64,000 nt of DNA from Acinetobacter sp. SFB (GCF_001647545.1 NZ_LSZH01000001.1:395815-459814), one strand, 5' to 3'. Numbered from the stretch's first letter, positions 27,251 to 37,689 are shown. Notes: generated by a model not told the origin, from the sequence alone. Numbers and translations: made by a program.

Positions 27251-27279
27251 AAAAAACCGTACAAATGTACGGTTTTTTT
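27251..27279. terminator. Bidirectional terminator near the SIMPL gene
   Basis: AAAAAACCGTAC and GTACGGTTTTTT are perfect complements around AAAT. It lies 18 bases beyond the SIMPL-domain gene stop and has T runs on both strands. Confidence 0.85.
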
Positions 27280-27296
27280 ATTTTTTGCTTAAAATC

Positions 27297-28001
27297 TTAT
27301 TTAAATTGAATCGTACCATTGGCGTTCACGGTAATTTTAGATTCACCTGCTGCTACGTCTTGAGCATCAGCAGCTTCAGCACCTGAAAATTTCGCCATAC
27401 TGGCACGCATCATGACCGGTTGTGGATATTGATTGCTGGTATTCAAGTTGAGATTAACCAAGTTATAACCCGATTTATTCCATGCCTGGCTCAGCATTTG
27501 TGCACGCTGCTGAAAGTTTTTCGACGCTTCAACCATCAACTCATTTTCAACTTTTTTACGTTGTGCATCTGAAACGCTAAAATTAATCGATTGCGTCTGG
27601 AAGTTTTGTTGAAGCTCACCAATCAATTGGCTGGCTGCTTTAAAGTCAGTACTTTCAATCTGAATTTCTGCACGACCGCGCCATTCTTTTAGTTTGCGAT
27701 TCTCGTTATCATAAATTGGATAAGTGGTTTGAGAGCCTGTTTCTACTTTGACTTGCGGATATTTCTTCGCTAAAGCCATAGCTTGATTCATTAGTTGCGT
27801 GATTTGTGATGCAAGTTCGGCGGGTTGTTTGTTGCTTTTCTCAATGTATAAAACCGCATGCATTTCATCATTCGATACTTTGCGTGCTGCTTCTGACTGT
27901 ACATTGATGACGTTGTAATTAAGTTGATCATTTTGTTGAGCAAATGCAGATGTACTGAGAGCAGAAGCTAAAACCACAGTAGAGAGAGTTAAATAACGCA
28001 T
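27297..28001 (-). CDS. SIMPL (DUF541) domain periplasmic protein
   Basis: A signal peptide (MRYLTLSTVVLASALSTSAFA-Q) precedes a 210-residue SIMPL domain. The family pattern is visible in NDEMHAVLYIEKSNKQPAELASQI, VETGSQTTYPIYD, EWRGRAEIQIES and the late QPVMMRASM. SIMPL proteins are periplasmic or outer-membrane-associated and of poorly defined function; some are linked with oxidative stress. The gene stands alone, with a terminator 18 bases beyond its stop. Confidence 0.85.
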   Translation of the reverse strand: MRYLTLSTVVLASALSTSAFAQQNDQLNYNVINVQSEAARKVSNDEMHAVLYIEKSNKQPAELASQITQLMNQAMALAKKYPQVKVETGSQTTYPIYDNENRKLKEWRGRAEIQIESTDFKAASQLIGELQQNFQTQSINFSVSDAQRKKVENELMVEASKNFQQRAQMLSQAWNKSGYNLVNLNLNTSNQYPQPVMMRASMAKFSGAEAADAQDVAAGESKITVNANGTIQFK

Positions 28002-28474
28002 TTTTTTTGCCTGTTTTTGTAAGTAAAATTTAAATTTATAGAAGTGATATTAAAGGGTGTTTATGGTGAATTTTAGTAGAGTTTGTGGTGGGATTGTAAA
28101 AATAAGCTGATAAAAAACTATTTATTTTTAATCATAAAATTAAAGAAAAATTATACACTTATAAATTAATTTGCAAGAAGTTTTACTTTATTACACGACT
28201 TTATTCATAAAAGCATAAGAAAATAAGGTTTTCTTTCCTCTGTCACAATGTAAGATGATAATACAACCTATAGATTAGCTTGATATTTTTTTCGATGAAT
28301 TAGGGCAGATAAAGTACCGAAAGTTGTTTATTTTTCAGAAAAAGTCGGTATCATCCGCCCTTTAGTTATGACAAACAAATTCAAGTCTAGCTAGATTCTA
28401 TAAAGCACCGAGTCAAAGGACCGCAAGTCACCCGACTTATTTCTATCAACCCATATCAGAGATGGTAATTCGAT
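28002..28474. other. Intergenic region with the dat-ddc leader
   Basis: AT-rich, 473 bases. The last 120 bases before dat are less AT-rich, with possible -10 TATCAT near 28346 and a leader containing short complementary GAGTC and GACTT segments. No ORF or strong hairpin is seen. It may hold a regulated promoter for dat-ddc. Confidence 0.45.
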
Positions 28475-29848
28475 ATGAGCGTTTCTTCTGTAAATCCTGC
28501 CCCTAATTCTACTAACGAATACTATTTGACTCGCCAAAGCCAGATGGAATCCAATGTTCGTAGCTATCCTCGTAAATTACCGTTAGCGATAGCAAAAGCT
28601 TTAGGATGTTGGGTTACTGATGTTGAAGGTACAGAGTACCTCGATTGTTTAGCTGGGGCAGGAACATTGGCTTTGGGCCATAACCATCCTGCGGTCATTC
28701 AAAGTATCCAAGATACACTTGCAAGTGGCCTCCCATTGCATACTTTGGATTTAACAACACCCTTAAAAGATGCTTTTACTGAAGCTTTACTTGAGCAATT
28801 ACCAGGTGGTAAGGCTGAGTATTGTTTACAGTTCTGTGGCCCGTCTGGTGCAGATGGCACAGAAGCAGCAATTAAATTAGCAAAAACCTATACAGGTCGT
28901 AGTTCAGTGATCAGCTTCTCAGGCGGCTATCACGGAATGACGCATGGTGCTTTGGCCATGACAGGTAACTTATCTGCGAAGAATTCGGTAAATGGCTTAA
29001 TGCCTGGCGTACAGTTTATGCCATATCCGCATGAATACCGTTGCCCATTGGGTATTGGCGGTGAAGCAGGTGTAGATGCCTTAACTTACTACTTCGAAAA
29101 CTTTATTGAAGATGTAGAAAGTGGTGTAACCAAACCTGCAGCAGTCATTCTTGAAGCGATTCAAGGTGAAGGCGGTGTGGTTACAGCACCAACCAAATGG
29201 TTAAAGAAAATCCGTGAAGTGACTGAAAAGCACAATATCGTTTTAATTCTTGATGAAGTTCAAGCCGGTTTTGCCCGTTCTGGCAAAATGTTTGCCTTTG
29301 AACATGCAGGGATTGAACCTGATGTGATTGTGATGTCTAAAGCCGTTGGCGGTAGTTTACCGCTTGCAGTACTGGGTATTAAACGTAAGTTTGATGCTTG
29401 GCAGCCTGCTGGTCATACCGGTACGTTCCGTGGTAACCAATTGGCAATGGGTACGGGTCTTGCAACCATCAACACCATTAAAGAGCAAAATCTTGCGCAA
29501 AATGCCCAAGAACGTGGTGATTTCTTACAGGCTGAATTTAAAAAATTAGCGGTAGAATTCCCATGTATCGGTAACGTACGTGGCCGTGGTTTGATGATTG
29601 GTGTTGAAATCGTGGATGAACGCCAAAAGGCAGATCACATGGGTTCATTGCCAGGTGATTCGCAATTGGCTGCTGCAATTCAAACCGCATGTTTCGACAA
29701 CAGATTGTTGCTTGAAAAAGGCGGTCGTAACGGTACAGTGATTCGTTTACTTTGCCCATTGATTATCACACATGATGAATGTGTTGAAGCTGTTGCTCGC
29801 TTTAAGAAAGCAATTGCTGAAGCTCTTGTTGCAACTCGAGGCGCATAA
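28475..29848 (+). CDS. dat: Diaminobutyrate-2-oxoglutarate aminotransferase
   Basis: A 457-residue class-III PLP aminotransferase that makes L-2,4-diaminobutyrate from aspartate semialdehyde with glutamate as amino donor. Motifs are [17 protein letters not shown] for the cofactor phosphate, [30 protein letters not shown] and [14 protein letters not shown] with the Schiff-base lysine at about 289, then [11 protein letters not shown]. The next gene, three bases downstream, decarboxylates the product, giving 1,3-diaminopropane. This gene pair is a well known feature of Acinetobacter. Confidence 0.93.
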   Translation: MSVSSVNPAPNSTNEYYLTRQSQMESNVRSYPRKLPLAIAKALGCWVTDVEGTEYLDCLAGAGTLALGHNHPAVIQSIQDTLASGLPLHTLDLTTPLKDAFTEALLEQLPGGKAEYCLQFCGPSGADGTEAAIKLAKTYTGRSSVISFSGGYHGMTHGALAMTGNLSAKNSVNGLMPGVQFMPYPHEYRCPLGIGGEAGVDALTYYFENFIEDVESGVTKPAAVILEAIQGEGGVVTAPTKWLKKIREVTEKHNIVLILDEVQAGFARSGKMFAFEHAGIEPDVIVMSKAVGGSLPLAVLGIKRKFDAWQPAGHTGTFRGNQLAMGTGLATINTIKEQNLAQNAQERGDFLQAEFKKLAVEFPCIGNVRGRGLMIGVEIVDERQKADHMGSLPGDSQLAAAIQTACFDNRLLLEKGGRNGTVIRLLCPLIITHDECVEAVARFKKAIAEALVATRGA

Positions 29849-29851
29849 TAC

Positions 29852-31384
29852 ATGGTAGATTTTGCAGAACACCGTAAAGCGTTACTTTGCAATGATGCTC
29901 AATCTATTGCTGACTATGAGTCCGCAATGGGTGAGGCTACAAAAGCTGTAGCAGCATGGTTGCATAACGACAAAATGTACACTGGTGGGAGCATTAAAGA
30001 TTTACGCAGTGCGATTTCTTTTAATGCCACTAAACAAGGCTTGGGCGTACATAAATCGCTTGAGCGTATGGTTGAGCTTTTTTTAAACAAAAGCTTGAAA
30101 GTACATCACCCACATTCTTTGGCACATTTGCACTGCCCAACCATGGTGGTGAGCCAAATTGCTGAAGTTTTAATTAATGCAACCAACCAGTCAATGGACT
30201 CATGGGATCAAAGCCCAGCCGGTTCATTGATGGAAGTTCAGTTGATTGACTGGCTGCGTCAAAAAGTTGGTTATGGTACAGGTCAGGCAGGTGTATTCAC
30301 CTCTGGCGGTACGCAATCGAACTTGATGGGTGTGCTACTTGCACGTGATGCCTGCATCTCGAAAAACTGGAAAGACGAAAACGGTAATCCTTGGTCTGTT
30401 CAGCGCGATGGTATTCCAGGCGATGCAATGCGTAATGTCAAAGTGATCTGTTCTGAAAATGCACATTTCTCTGTGCAAAAGAACATGGCGATGATGGGCA
30501 TGGGCTTTCAGTCTGTAGTCACTGTCCCGGTAAAGGACAATGCACAGATGGACGTTGCTGCTCTTGAAGCGACAATGGCTCGTCTGCAAGCGGAAGGCAA
30601 AATCGTGGCTTGTGTGGTTGCGACCGCGGGTACCACCGATGCCGGTGCGATTGATCCATTAAAAGAAATCCGTGAAATCACCAACAAATATGGCGCGTGG
30701 ATGCATATCGACGCAGCATGGGGTGGTGCGCTGATTTTATCGAATGACTATCGTTCGATGCTGGATGGAATCGAGTTATCTGATTCGATTACGCTCGATT
30801 TCCACAAGCACTATTTCCAAACCATTTCGTGCGGCGCGTTCTTGTTGAAAGATGAAGCCAACTACCGTTTCATGCATTATGAAGCAGAGTACTTAAACTC
30901 GGCTTATGATGAAGAACACGGGGTGCCGAACTTGGTGTCTAAGTCACTCCAAACCACGCGTCGTTTTGATGCGTTGAAATTGTGGATGACGGTTGAGGCA
31001 CTCGGTGAAGAGCTTTATGGTTCGATGATTGACCATGGCGTGAAGTTGACCCGTGAAGTGGCTGACTACATCAATGCCACGAACGGTTTAGAGATGCTGG
31101 TTGATCCGCAGTTTGCGTCTGTATTGTTCCGTGTGATTCCGGCAGGCTATCCGGCAGAATTACTGGATACATTGAACCAGAACGTTGCAGATGAATTGTT
31201 TGCACGTGGTGAAGCGAATATTGGTGTGACTAAAGTAGGTGATGTTCAGTCATTGAAGATGACCACTTTAAGTCCAGTTGCGACTTTAGATAACGTGAAA
31301 AACTTACTTGATCTGGTATTGGCTGAAGCTGATCGTATTAAAGGTTCAATCGCTGATGGTACATATGTGACTGCGCTTGATTAA
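29852..31384 (+). CDS. ddc: L-2,4-diaminobutyrate decarboxylase
   Basis: A 510-residue group-II PLP decarboxylase that converts diaminobutyrate to 1,3-diaminopropane. It shows [29 protein letters not shown], the cofactor-contacting [13 protein letters not shown] and the PLP lysine in LDFHKHYFQ at about residue 319. Its start follows the dat stop by three bases, and a GAGG ribosome binding site lies within the end of dat, so the two are one operon. 1,3-Diaminopropane contributes to surface motility in Acinetobacter. A terminator follows. Confidence 0.93.
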   Translation: MVDFAEHRKALLCNDAQSIADYESAMGEATKAVAAWLHNDKMYTGGSIKDLRSAISFNATKQGLGVHKSLERMVELFLNKSLKVHHPHSLAHLHCPTMVVSQIAEVLINATNQSMDSWDQSPAGSLMEVQLIDWLRQKVGYGTGQAGVFTSGGTQSNLMGVLLARDACISKNWKDENGNPWSVQRDGIPGDAMRNVKVICSENAHFSVQKNMAMMGMGFQSVVTVPVKDNAQMDVAALEATMARLQAEGKIVACVVATAGTTDAGAIDPLKEIREITNKYGAWMHIDAAWGGALILSNDYRSMLDGIELSDSITLDFHKHYFQTISCGAFLLKDEANYRFMHYEAEYLNSAYDEEHGVPNLVSKSLQTTRRFDALKLWMTVEALGEELYGSMIDHGVKLTREVADYINATNGLEMLVDPQFASVLFRVIPAGYPAELLDTLNQNVADELFARGEANIGVTKVGDVQSLKMTTLSPVATLDNVKNLLDLVLAEADRIKGSIADGTYVTALD

Positions 31385-31395
31385 TGAGTTTTTTC

Positions 31396-31428
31396 AAAAA
31401 AAGGGAGATCAATAGATCTCCTTTTTTA
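31396..31428 (+). terminator. Rho-independent terminator after ddc
   Basis: GGAGATC and GATCTCC pair around AATA, with A-rich and T-rich flanks extending the stem. Confidence 0.88.
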
Positions 31429-31546
31429 TACTTGAAAATAGTAGAGAAGATATGCGTTTAGTGCATAAATACATACCTTTTTAGTCCTTGATCTTCTTAT
31501 CTGCAGTTTCTAAAGTAGGAAAGATAAGAGAAAAAGGAAGTATCAC

Positions 31547-32917
31547 ATGGAGAAGGTTGAACAAGGAAAGTCGTTAATAAAAGAGGTGATCGATCAGAAA
31601 ATATCGCCTTATCAATGGATGGTCATTTTACTCTGTTTCACTATTGCTTTATTTGATGGTTTTGATACGCAGGCGATCGCATTTACAGCACCAGCCTTGT
31701 TAGAGCATTTTAATTTACAACCGGGCGCATTAGCCCCCATTCTGACTGCCGGAATTGTTGGAATGACAGTCGGCGCTATGTTATTAGGGCTGTTGGGCGA
31801 TAAATTAGGGCGCAGAAAAACCTTACTGTTTTGCACAGCCATTTTTTCTAGTGCTACGCTTCTCACGGCTTTTGTAAGCAATGTTGAACAAATATTTATA
31901 TTGAGAGTAATTGCCGGTTTAGGCATGGGAGGCGCAACACCTGTATTGTTGGCACTCGCTGCAGAATATTCACCGCAACGCTTTAAAGGCACAGTAACTA
32001 CAGGCGTTTTATTGGCTTTACCTGCAGGAGCAATGTTTGGCGGGCTACTGGCGGCGAAAATGTTACCGGTGGTAGGGTGGCAGGGAATTTATATTATTGG
32101 GGGAGCTTTGCCCCTTGTTTTACTGATTGTGTTGTATTTTGTTTTACCTGAATCTTTAGAATATATGGCACAAAAAAACAGTGTCTCTAATGTTGCTACT
32201 ATACAAAAAATTCTGAATAAAATTTCTCCTAAAGCTGTCTCATTCACACAGGCAGACCTGATCACAGCCAGTCTGGCAGATCAAAACCAAGCAAAGTTAA
32301 GTGTCCTGTTTCAGAATGGATTAGCGCGTACCACAGCTGGCGTATGGGGAACCTATTTCTTTAACTGGATCGCTTGGTTCATGTTGTTATCATGGTTACC
32401 TACTATTTTAAAACAGGCAGGCTTGGCACCTGAACAAGCGCCTTATGCTTCCGTTACAGTAAATGCAGCCTTTATTATTTTTGCTATTCCTTTGGCGTAT
32501 TGGTTACCTAAATTAAATACAGCCAAAATATTAACTTTTATGCTGGTCACAGGAATGGCTGTGGTCATAGGGCTAGGATTACTCATCGAAACGCAGCAAT
32601 GGGGCTATATTTTTGCACTGATTGCCTTGGCTGGATTTGGTATTGGAGGCCAGCAACTTGCATTGAATTATTTGGTGGTTGCCGCATATCCAACCGAAGT
32701 TCGAGCGACAGCGACAGGGTGGGCCATTGGTATGGGCCGGATGGGAGCAATTATTGGTTCAGCCATTGGCGGGATTGTTTTAACCAGCTATGGCGTGACA
32801 GGTTATTTTTATGCATTGGGTGTTCCTTTAATTATCGCATTATGCTGTGTTTTCTTAATTAAGTATCAAATGCCACTTCAAAAGGGTCAAACTGATTTTG
32901 CAGAAATTTCCCACTAG
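31547..32917 (+). CDS. MFS transporter, aromatic acid:H+ symporter type
   Basis: Twelve predicted spans in 456 residues. The first span holds LFDGFDTQAIAFTAPAL with the DGxD pattern essential in PcaK/BenK-type carriers. The loop between spans two and three reads GLLGDKLGRRK (MFS motif A), and RVIAGLGMGGATPVLLALAAEYSP is typical of the AAHS family. These carriers import 4-hydroxybenzoate, benzoate, vanillate and similar acids; which one cannot be told here, since no catabolic genes are adjacent. AAAGGAAG precedes the ATG. Confidence 0.85.
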   Translation: MEKVEQGKSLIKEVIDQKISPYQWMVILLCFTIALFDGFDTQAIAFTAPALLEHFNLQPGALAPILTAGIVGMTVGAMLLGLLGDKLGRRKTLLFCTAIFSSATLLTAFVSNVEQIFILRVIAGLGMGGATPVLLALAAEYSPQRFKGTVTTGVLLALPAGAMFGGLLAAKMLPVVGWQGIYIIGGALPLVLLIVLYFVLPESLEYMAQKNSVSNVATIQKILNKISPKAVSFTQADLITASLADQNQAKLSVLFQNGLARTTAGVWGTYFFNWIAWFMLLSWLPTILKQAGLAPEQAPYASVTVNAAFIIFAIPLAYWLPKLNTAKILTFMLVTGMAVVIGLGLLIETQQWGYIFALIALAGFGIGGQQLALNYLVVAAYPTEVRATATGWAIGMGRMGAIIGSAIGGIVLTSYGVTGYFYALGVPLIIALCCVFLIKYQMPLQKGQTDFAEISH

Positions 32918-32951
32918 GCATGAGGCGAAATTAAAATATTTAGTTCAAGTT

Positions 32952-32975
32952 AATGAGGTCAGATCTGGCCTCATT
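32952..32975. terminator. Near-perfect 24-base palindrome after the MFS gene
   Basis: AATGAGG and CCTCATT enclose an inner near-palindrome, with a T-rich tract some 15 bases later. It is probably a transcription end for the transporter gene. Confidence 0.6.
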
Positions 32976-33675
32976 GACTATATAGCCTATTTTTTTAAGC
33001 TAAAAATAGCGTGCTAAAACCCATCGTTCTCACAATTTTCAGATATATACGCGAACTACAATCCACAGGGGAATATGCTTTTATTGATGAATCAAGCAGT
33101 AAATTTCAGGTTTCTGAGTTTCAGCGATAGGTGGATTTTCCTCAAAAATTTTTAAGTTAAAGTCATATGCATTTTCAAGCGGTAAGTCTTTGTCATAATT
33201 ACGGCAAGTTGGGGCAAAATTTATTTTTGAATATATGACAAAGTAATGTTCTCGGAGATTTCAATTAACTGGATTTGGGATTACAAAAAATAGAACAGGG
33301 ATACAATGTTAAGATGAGGGAGTTAAAAAAGTCGTCATGGTTTGATTTAGGCAGGATCTATGCAGCAGCAATCGACTAAGGTTCTGGTGTTATTCAAAGA
33401 GGTTTTCTTAGACTTCTTCTTTGGCAGTAAAAATTTAATCAGAGACTATTTGTAAGTTCAAAAAATAAAATAGATATGAAGCAAATTGATAAAAATGATG
33501 AGACGCACAAAGCAAATGATTAAATAACAAGCAATGCGTTTTAATGATGGTAAATGAATTATTACAATTATAGTGAGGTGGGAATAATAAATTAATCAGA
33601 TTAAATGTAATGTTAATTACTGATTTATATAAATTTATAATTATAAAAAAACTGCTATTTCAATTATCATTAAAA
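32976..33675. other. Long intergenic region upstream of pstS
   Basis: About 700 bases. On the minus strand, 33081-33261 is an open 60-codon stretch with protein-like text (CRNYDKDLPLENAYDFNL...PEIYCLIHQ) but no start codon, perhaps a gene remnant. On the plus strand a short ORF lies at 33360-33455. The rest, from 33460 to the Pho box, is AT-rich and shows nothing. Confidence 0.45.
33360..33455 (+). CDS. Possible 31-residue protein upstream of pstS
   Basis: ATG at 33360 follows GGCAGGATCT, a good ribosome binding site, and encodes MQQQSTKVLVLFKEVFLDFF and then FGSKNLIRDYL. A TACAAT about 60 bases upstream could be a -10 box. A second short frame, MRELKKSSWFDLGRIYAAAI, overlaps it upstream, so the pair may instead be a frameshifted relic. 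No family is recognised. Confidence 0.3.
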   Translation: MQQQSTKVLVLFKEVFLDFFFGSKNLIRDYL

Positions 33676-33704
33676 CGTCACATAGCTGTAACTTCTTTGT
33701 CATA
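33676..33704 (+). promoter_or_regulatory. Pho box with three half-sites upstream of pstS
   Basis: CGTCACA, TGTAACT and TGTCATA occur at 33676, 33687 and 33698, exactly 11 bases apart. They match the TGTCA-type 7-mer with 4-base AT spacer bound by phosphorylated PhoB. An AT-rich -10 candidate (TATAAA, 33706-33711) follows. The pst operon is therefore expected to be induced by phosphate starvation. Confidence 0.75.
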
Positions 33705-33795
33705 TTATAAAATCACAATGCAGTTATCGAAAAAGTACAAAACTTTATAAAAAAGTAGCGTACTTCAAAATTGCATCTAATGAAGAGAGAAAAGA

Positions 33796-34821
33796 ATGCG
33801 CTTAAATTACATCGCACTTGCTTTAGCAGTTTCAGGGGCAGCTGTAGCAACAACAGCAAATGCAGCTCGTGACACCATCCAAATCGCTGGTTCTTCAACT
33901 GTTCTACCTTACGCAAGTATTGTAGCAGAAGAATTTGGTAACACTTTTCCGCAATTCAAAACACCGGTTGTCGGTTCAGGTGGTACATCTGGCGGTTTGA
34001 AGCAATTCTGTCAAGGCGTGGGTGACAACACCATCGACATCGCCAATGCTTCTCGTAAAATTAAAGATTCTGAATTAGCAGCATGTAAAAGTGCTGGCGT
34101 GAATCAAGTGATTGAAGTTAAAGTCGGTTATGACGGGATTGTATTTGCGTCTAATTCAAAGAAAGCCTCTTTTAAATTACGCCCACAACATGTATTTGCA
34201 GCGCTTGCAGCAGAATTACCTTCAAATGGTAAACTGGTTGCAAATCCGTATACACGTTGGAATCAAATTGACAAATCACTTCCAAATGAACCGATTACAT
34301 TGGTCATTCCAGCATCTAACCACGGTACACGTGAAGTGTTCCAGGAAAAAATGGTTGAAGCAGGTTGTGAATCTTACGCATATTTCAAAAATTTAGATAA
34401 AGATGCACAGAAGAAAGCATGTTCTACTTTCCGTAAAGATGGCAAAGTGATTGAAATCGCAGGTGACTATACTGAAACACTGGCACGTTTAAAAACTTCG
34501 CCAAGTGCCGTAGGTGTATTTGGTCTAGGTTTCTATGATCAAAACCGTGACAAATTACGTGTAGCGACAGTGAACAATGTGGCTCCCTCAGAAAAAACGA
34601 TTCTGAATGGTTCTTATCCAGTATCACGTCCATTGTACTTCTACGTGAAAGGTGAGCACCTTAAATCAATCAAAGGTTTACAACAATATTCTGAATACTT
34701 CTTAAGTAAGAAAGTTTCAGGTAAAGGTTCCAAGCTGGAAAAAGCTGGTCTGATTTCTATGTCTGATAAAGAACGCGCAAACACTCTTGCAGCTTTGAAA
34801 GCTGGTAAAGCGGTTAAGTAA
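33796..34821 (+). CDS. pstS: Phosphate ABC transporter, periplasmic binding protein
   Basis: PstS binds inorganic phosphate in the periplasm. A signal peptide ends near TANA-A (residue 23). The mature part starts with IQIAGSSTVLPY, has VGSGGTSGGLKQFCQG and DIANASRKIKDSE for phosphate contacts, and PASNHGTREVFQEKM later. GAGAGA precedes the ATG. It is the first gene of pstSCAB, behind a Pho box; a gap of 100 bases before pstC contains AT-rich sequence with a small hairpin that may weaken read-through to favour pstS expression. Confidence 0.93.
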   Translation: MRLNYIALALAVSGAAVATTANAARDTIQIAGSSTVLPYASIVAEEFGNTFPQFKTPVVGSGGTSGGLKQFCQGVGDNTIDIANASRKIKDSELAACKSAGVNQVIEVKVGYDGIVFASNSKKASFKLRPQHVFAALAAELPSNGKLVANPYTRWNQIDKSLPNEPITLVIPASNHGTREVFQEKMVEAGCESYAYFKNLDKDAQKKACSTFRKDGKVIEIAGDYTETLARLKTSPSAVGVFGLGFYDQNRDKLRVATVNNVAPSEKTILNGSYPVSRPLYFYVKGEHLKSIKGLQQYSEYFLSKKVSGKGSKLEKAGLISMSDKERANTLAALKAGKAVK

Positions 34822-34921
34822 TTAGGATGAACGAGCTGATGCTAGATAATTTTTAGCATCAGCTTTTTTGCAAAGACAAGGTTTTTCAAAGCATGAAAAT
34901 TGAAAAAATGCCGGAGAATAC

Positions 34922-36301
34922 ATGAATCTGCTACTTATAGGTGTGTTATTGGCATTGATTGCCGTAGCCTATCAAATCGGGTTATCTAAAAGCCGTAGCC
35001 TAGCAGGTAAGGGAAATAACTCAGCGAAGCTGCACTCTCGTCCTGGATATTATGGTGCGTTGGTGGCTTTATGGTGTGGTATCCCTGCTTTTTTAATTTT
35101 ACTGGTTTGGAATATTGTCGAACCGAGTATTTTGCGACATGTGATTTTAGATAATGTCCCTGCAAATATTGCAGCAACATTAGATCGATCTGGCATGGAA
35201 GTTGTAATTGACCGTGTTCAAGCGATTGCCTCTGGTTTTGGCGTGAGTGATCAAGCGGCCGCCTATGAAATCGCAGCAGCACAACAGTTATCAAGAATTG
35301 AAACGATAAGCTCTTTTGCCAAATTGGCAGTGGTAATCTGTGCCGCACTAGCAGGGCTGGTTTTGGCAAAAAAACGTGTAGCCCAACAATTTCGTGCACG
35401 TAATCAGGTCGAAAAAACCATTAATATCGCTTTAGCCTTATGTTCTGGTGTGGCTATTTTAACCACCATCGGTATTGTGATGTCGATGTTTAGTGAAGCC
35501 ATGCGCTTCTTTCACTTCGTCAGTCCACTCGATTTCTTCTTTGGAACTGAATGGAACCCCGGTTTTAGTACATCAGGAAATGCGGAAGGTAGTTATGGCT
35601 TGTTGCCGCTGCTTTGGGGCACGCTGATGGTTAGTGGTATTGCTTTATTAGTGGCAGTACCAGTCGGTTTGATGATTGCAATTTATTTAGCTGAATACGC
35701 ATCATCAGGCTTTCGCTCTTGGGCAAAACCCGCGATTGAAGTTTTAGCCGGTATTCCGACCATTGTGTACGGTGTGTTTGCACTGATGATTATTGGCCCA
35801 TTCTTTAAAATGCTTGGAGCAAGCGTGGGGCTGGAAATCAATGCCACCAGTGCCTTAACTGCAGGTTTCGTGATGGGGATTATGATTATCCCGTTTGTAT
35901 CTTCACTCTCAGATGACATTATTACTCAGGTGCCTCGATCGTTACGTGATGGCTCTTTAGGACTCGGTGCAACCAAGTCGGAGACCATTCGTCAGGTGGT
36001 GTTGCCTGCAGCCTTGCCGGGTATTATTGGCGCATTTTTACTTGCGGCATCTCGTGCGATTGGTGAGACCATGATTGTGGTTCTAGCCGCAGGGAATAGT
36101 CCATTACTGCATGCCAATCCACTCGAAGCGATTTCCACCGTGACCATTACTATTGTCAATCAACTTACAGGTGATACTGACTTTGCCAGTCCACAAGCAT
36201 TGGTAGCATTTGCTTTGGGATTAACCTTATTTGTGATTACTTTAGGTCTGAACATTGTTGCACTGTTTATTGTGCGTAAATATCGCGAGCAATACGAATG
36301 A
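34922..36301 (+). CDS. pstC: Phosphate ABC transporter permease PstC
   Basis: A 459-residue inner-membrane permease, longer than the about 320 residues of E. coli PstC because of an N-terminal extension with two spans and a periplasmic stretch (about residues 60-130). The permease core is standard: SYGLLPLLWGTLMVSG, the EYASSGFRSWAKPAIEVLAGIPTIVYG region, and the coupling EAA loop SLGLGATKSETIRQVVLPAALPGIIGA. It ends with TGA overlapping the pstA start (ATGA), so the two permeases are translationally coupled. Confidence 0.93.
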   Translation: MNLLLIGVLLALIAVAYQIGLSKSRSLAGKGNNSAKLHSRPGYYGALVALWCGIPAFLILLVWNIVEPSILRHVILDNVPANIAATLDRSGMEVVIDRVQAIASGFGVSDQAAAYEIAAAQQLSRIETISSFAKLAVVICAALAGLVLAKKRVAQQFRARNQVEKTINIALALCSGVAILTTIGIVMSMFSEAMRFFHFVSPLDFFFGTEWNPGFSTSGNAEGSYGLLPLLWGTLMVSGIALLVAVPVGLMIAIYLAEYASSGFRSWAKPAIEVLAGIPTIVYGVFALMIIGPFFKMLGASVGLEINATSALTAGFVMGIMIIPFVSSLSDDIITQVPRSLRDGSLGLGATKSETIRQVVLPAALPGIIGAFLLAASRAIGETMIVVLAAGNSPLLHANPLEAISTVTITIVNQLTGDTDFASPQALVAFALGLTLFVITLGLNIVALFIVRKYREQYE

Positions 36302-37689
36302 GTACTTCTAATACACCTTCCATGGATCAGGCAAGTGATCCCCGCATTGCCGCTGAATTACGCGAAAAACGTAAACAAAGAATTAGTAATACTTTAGCCA
36401 AGCGTCATCGCAAAGAAAAAATGTTTCGGGTGTTTGGCTTCTCTGCCGTTATCACCGGTCTGTTCTTTGTGGTACTGCTATTCGGAAGTATTCTGGCAAA
36501 AGGCTTACCCGCATTTTGGCAAAGCAGCATGACTGTTCCGGTCTATTTTGATCCGAATATCATTAATGCGGGCGCAAAACCCACCCAAAAAGAGGGCGAA
36601 TCTCCTGCGCATTTTCAGGAGCGCTATATTGCCTGGCAAACTGAAATGGGAATGGTCGACTGGGATGCTTTAATCGTCAATGGATTAATTGCCAAAGATC
36701 CAAGTATTGCGTCTAAACGCGATGATCTTGGAAGCCTGTATACCAGTTCAGAAGCCTACCGTTTGCGTGATTTGGTGCTTGCAGATCCAGCCTTGATTGG
36801 TCAGAAGAAAGACTTAAATATTTTGGCCGATGCCAATGTCGATGTATGGTTAGCAGGAAATATTGACCGTTCATTGCCTGATGATCAGCAGCAATTAAGT
36901 CCGGAAGTTCGCCAGTTAGCCGATGATTTAAAAGCCAAAGGTGTGATTGAAAATACCTTTAATACCAATATCTTTACCAATCCAGACTCGCGTAGCTCTC
37001 CAGCAACATCTGGTTTAGCTGGCGCAATCATGGGCTCGCTGTTCATGATGCTGATTGTAATTTTTATCTCGATTCCAATCGGCGTAGCATCTGCTATTTA
37101 TCTGGAAGAATTTGCCCCTAAAAACTTCATTACCGATGTCGTGGAAGTGAATATCAATAACCTTGCAGCAGTACCATCGATTGTCTTTGGTTTGCTTGGT
37201 GCTGCCATTTTTATTGGCTGGATGCATTTGCCGATTTCTGCACCTTTGGTCGGTGGTCTGGTACTTAGTTTAATGACTCTCCCAACCGTGATTATTACCA
37301 CACGTGCATCGCTTAAAGCTGTACCACCATCCATTCGTCAGGCGGCATTGGGCTTGGGAGCTTCCCGTGTGCAAACTGTATTTCACCATGTTCTACCGCT
37401 TGCGATTCCCGGAATTTTAACGGGTGCCATTATTGGGGTTGCTCAGGCATTAGGTGAAACAGCGCCATTACTCCTGATTGGTATGAGTGCTTTTGTGGCG
37501 AGTGTTCCGGCTACACCATTAGATCAATCGACTGCTTTACCGGTACAAATTTTCTTATGGCAGGGCAATGAATTACGTAACTTCTTCGAAGGACGTACCG
37601 CTGCTGCAATTATTGTCTTACTTGCACTGATGGTCGGCTTAAATAGTCTGGCAATCTGGTTACGTAAGAAATTTGAAGTGCGCTGGTAA
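36298..37689 (+). CDS. pstA: Phosphate ABC transporter permease PstA
   Basis: The second membrane subunit, 463 residues, again larger than E. coli PstA. A cytosolic basic head (ELREKRKQRISNTLAKRHRKEK) is followed by one span, then an extended periplasmic domain (about residues 80-235), then the permease core with TSGLAGAIMGSLFMM, ASAIYLEEFAPKNF, VEVNINNLAAVPSIVFGLLG and the EAA loop ALGLGASRVQTVFHHVLPLAIPGILTGA. It overlaps pstC by four bases; pstB follows 12 bases after its stop. Confidence 0.93.
   Translation: MSTSNTPSMDQASDPRIAAELREKRKQRISNTLAKRHRKEKMFRVFGFSAVITGLFFVVLLFGSILAKGLPAFWQSSMTVPVYFDPNIINAGAKPTQKEGESPAHFQERYIAWQTEMGMVDWDALIVNGLIAKDPSIASKRDDLGSLYTSSEAYRLRDLVLADPALIGQKKDLNILADANVDVWLAGNIDRSLPDDQQQLSPEVRQLADDLKAKGVIENTFNTNIFTNPDSRSSPATSGLAGAIMGSLFMMLIVIFISIPIGVASAIYLEEFAPKNFITDVVEVNINNLAAVPSIVFGLLGAAIFIGWMHLPISAPLVGGLVLSLMTLPTVIITTRASLKAVPPSIRQAALGLGASRVQTVFHHVLPLAIPGILTGAIIGVAQALGETAPLLLIGMSAFVASVPATPLDQSTALPVQIFLWQGNELRNFFEGRTAAAIIVLLALMVGLNSLAIWLRKKFEVRW

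Larger units (their letters stand above)
26736..27296. other. Intergenic region holding the right end of the island
   Basis: Contains the start of the integrase stub, two sets of TTAACTAC motifs (26785-26804, and 27005-27012 with a decayed partner), the second copy of the proB end, a terminator at 27030-27060 and the terminator at 27251-27279. Between 27061 and 27250 is an unassigned stretch with several GATC-rich segments (GATCGCGAAAAGATCGGATC and, later, ACGATCGC), preceded by TATATATT. No convincing ORF. Confidence 0.55.

Noticed and set aside
27204..27386. 60-codon plus-strand ORF
   Set aside because: It runs straight through the strong terminator at 27251-27279 and into the end of the SIMPL gene on the other strand; it is a chance frame.
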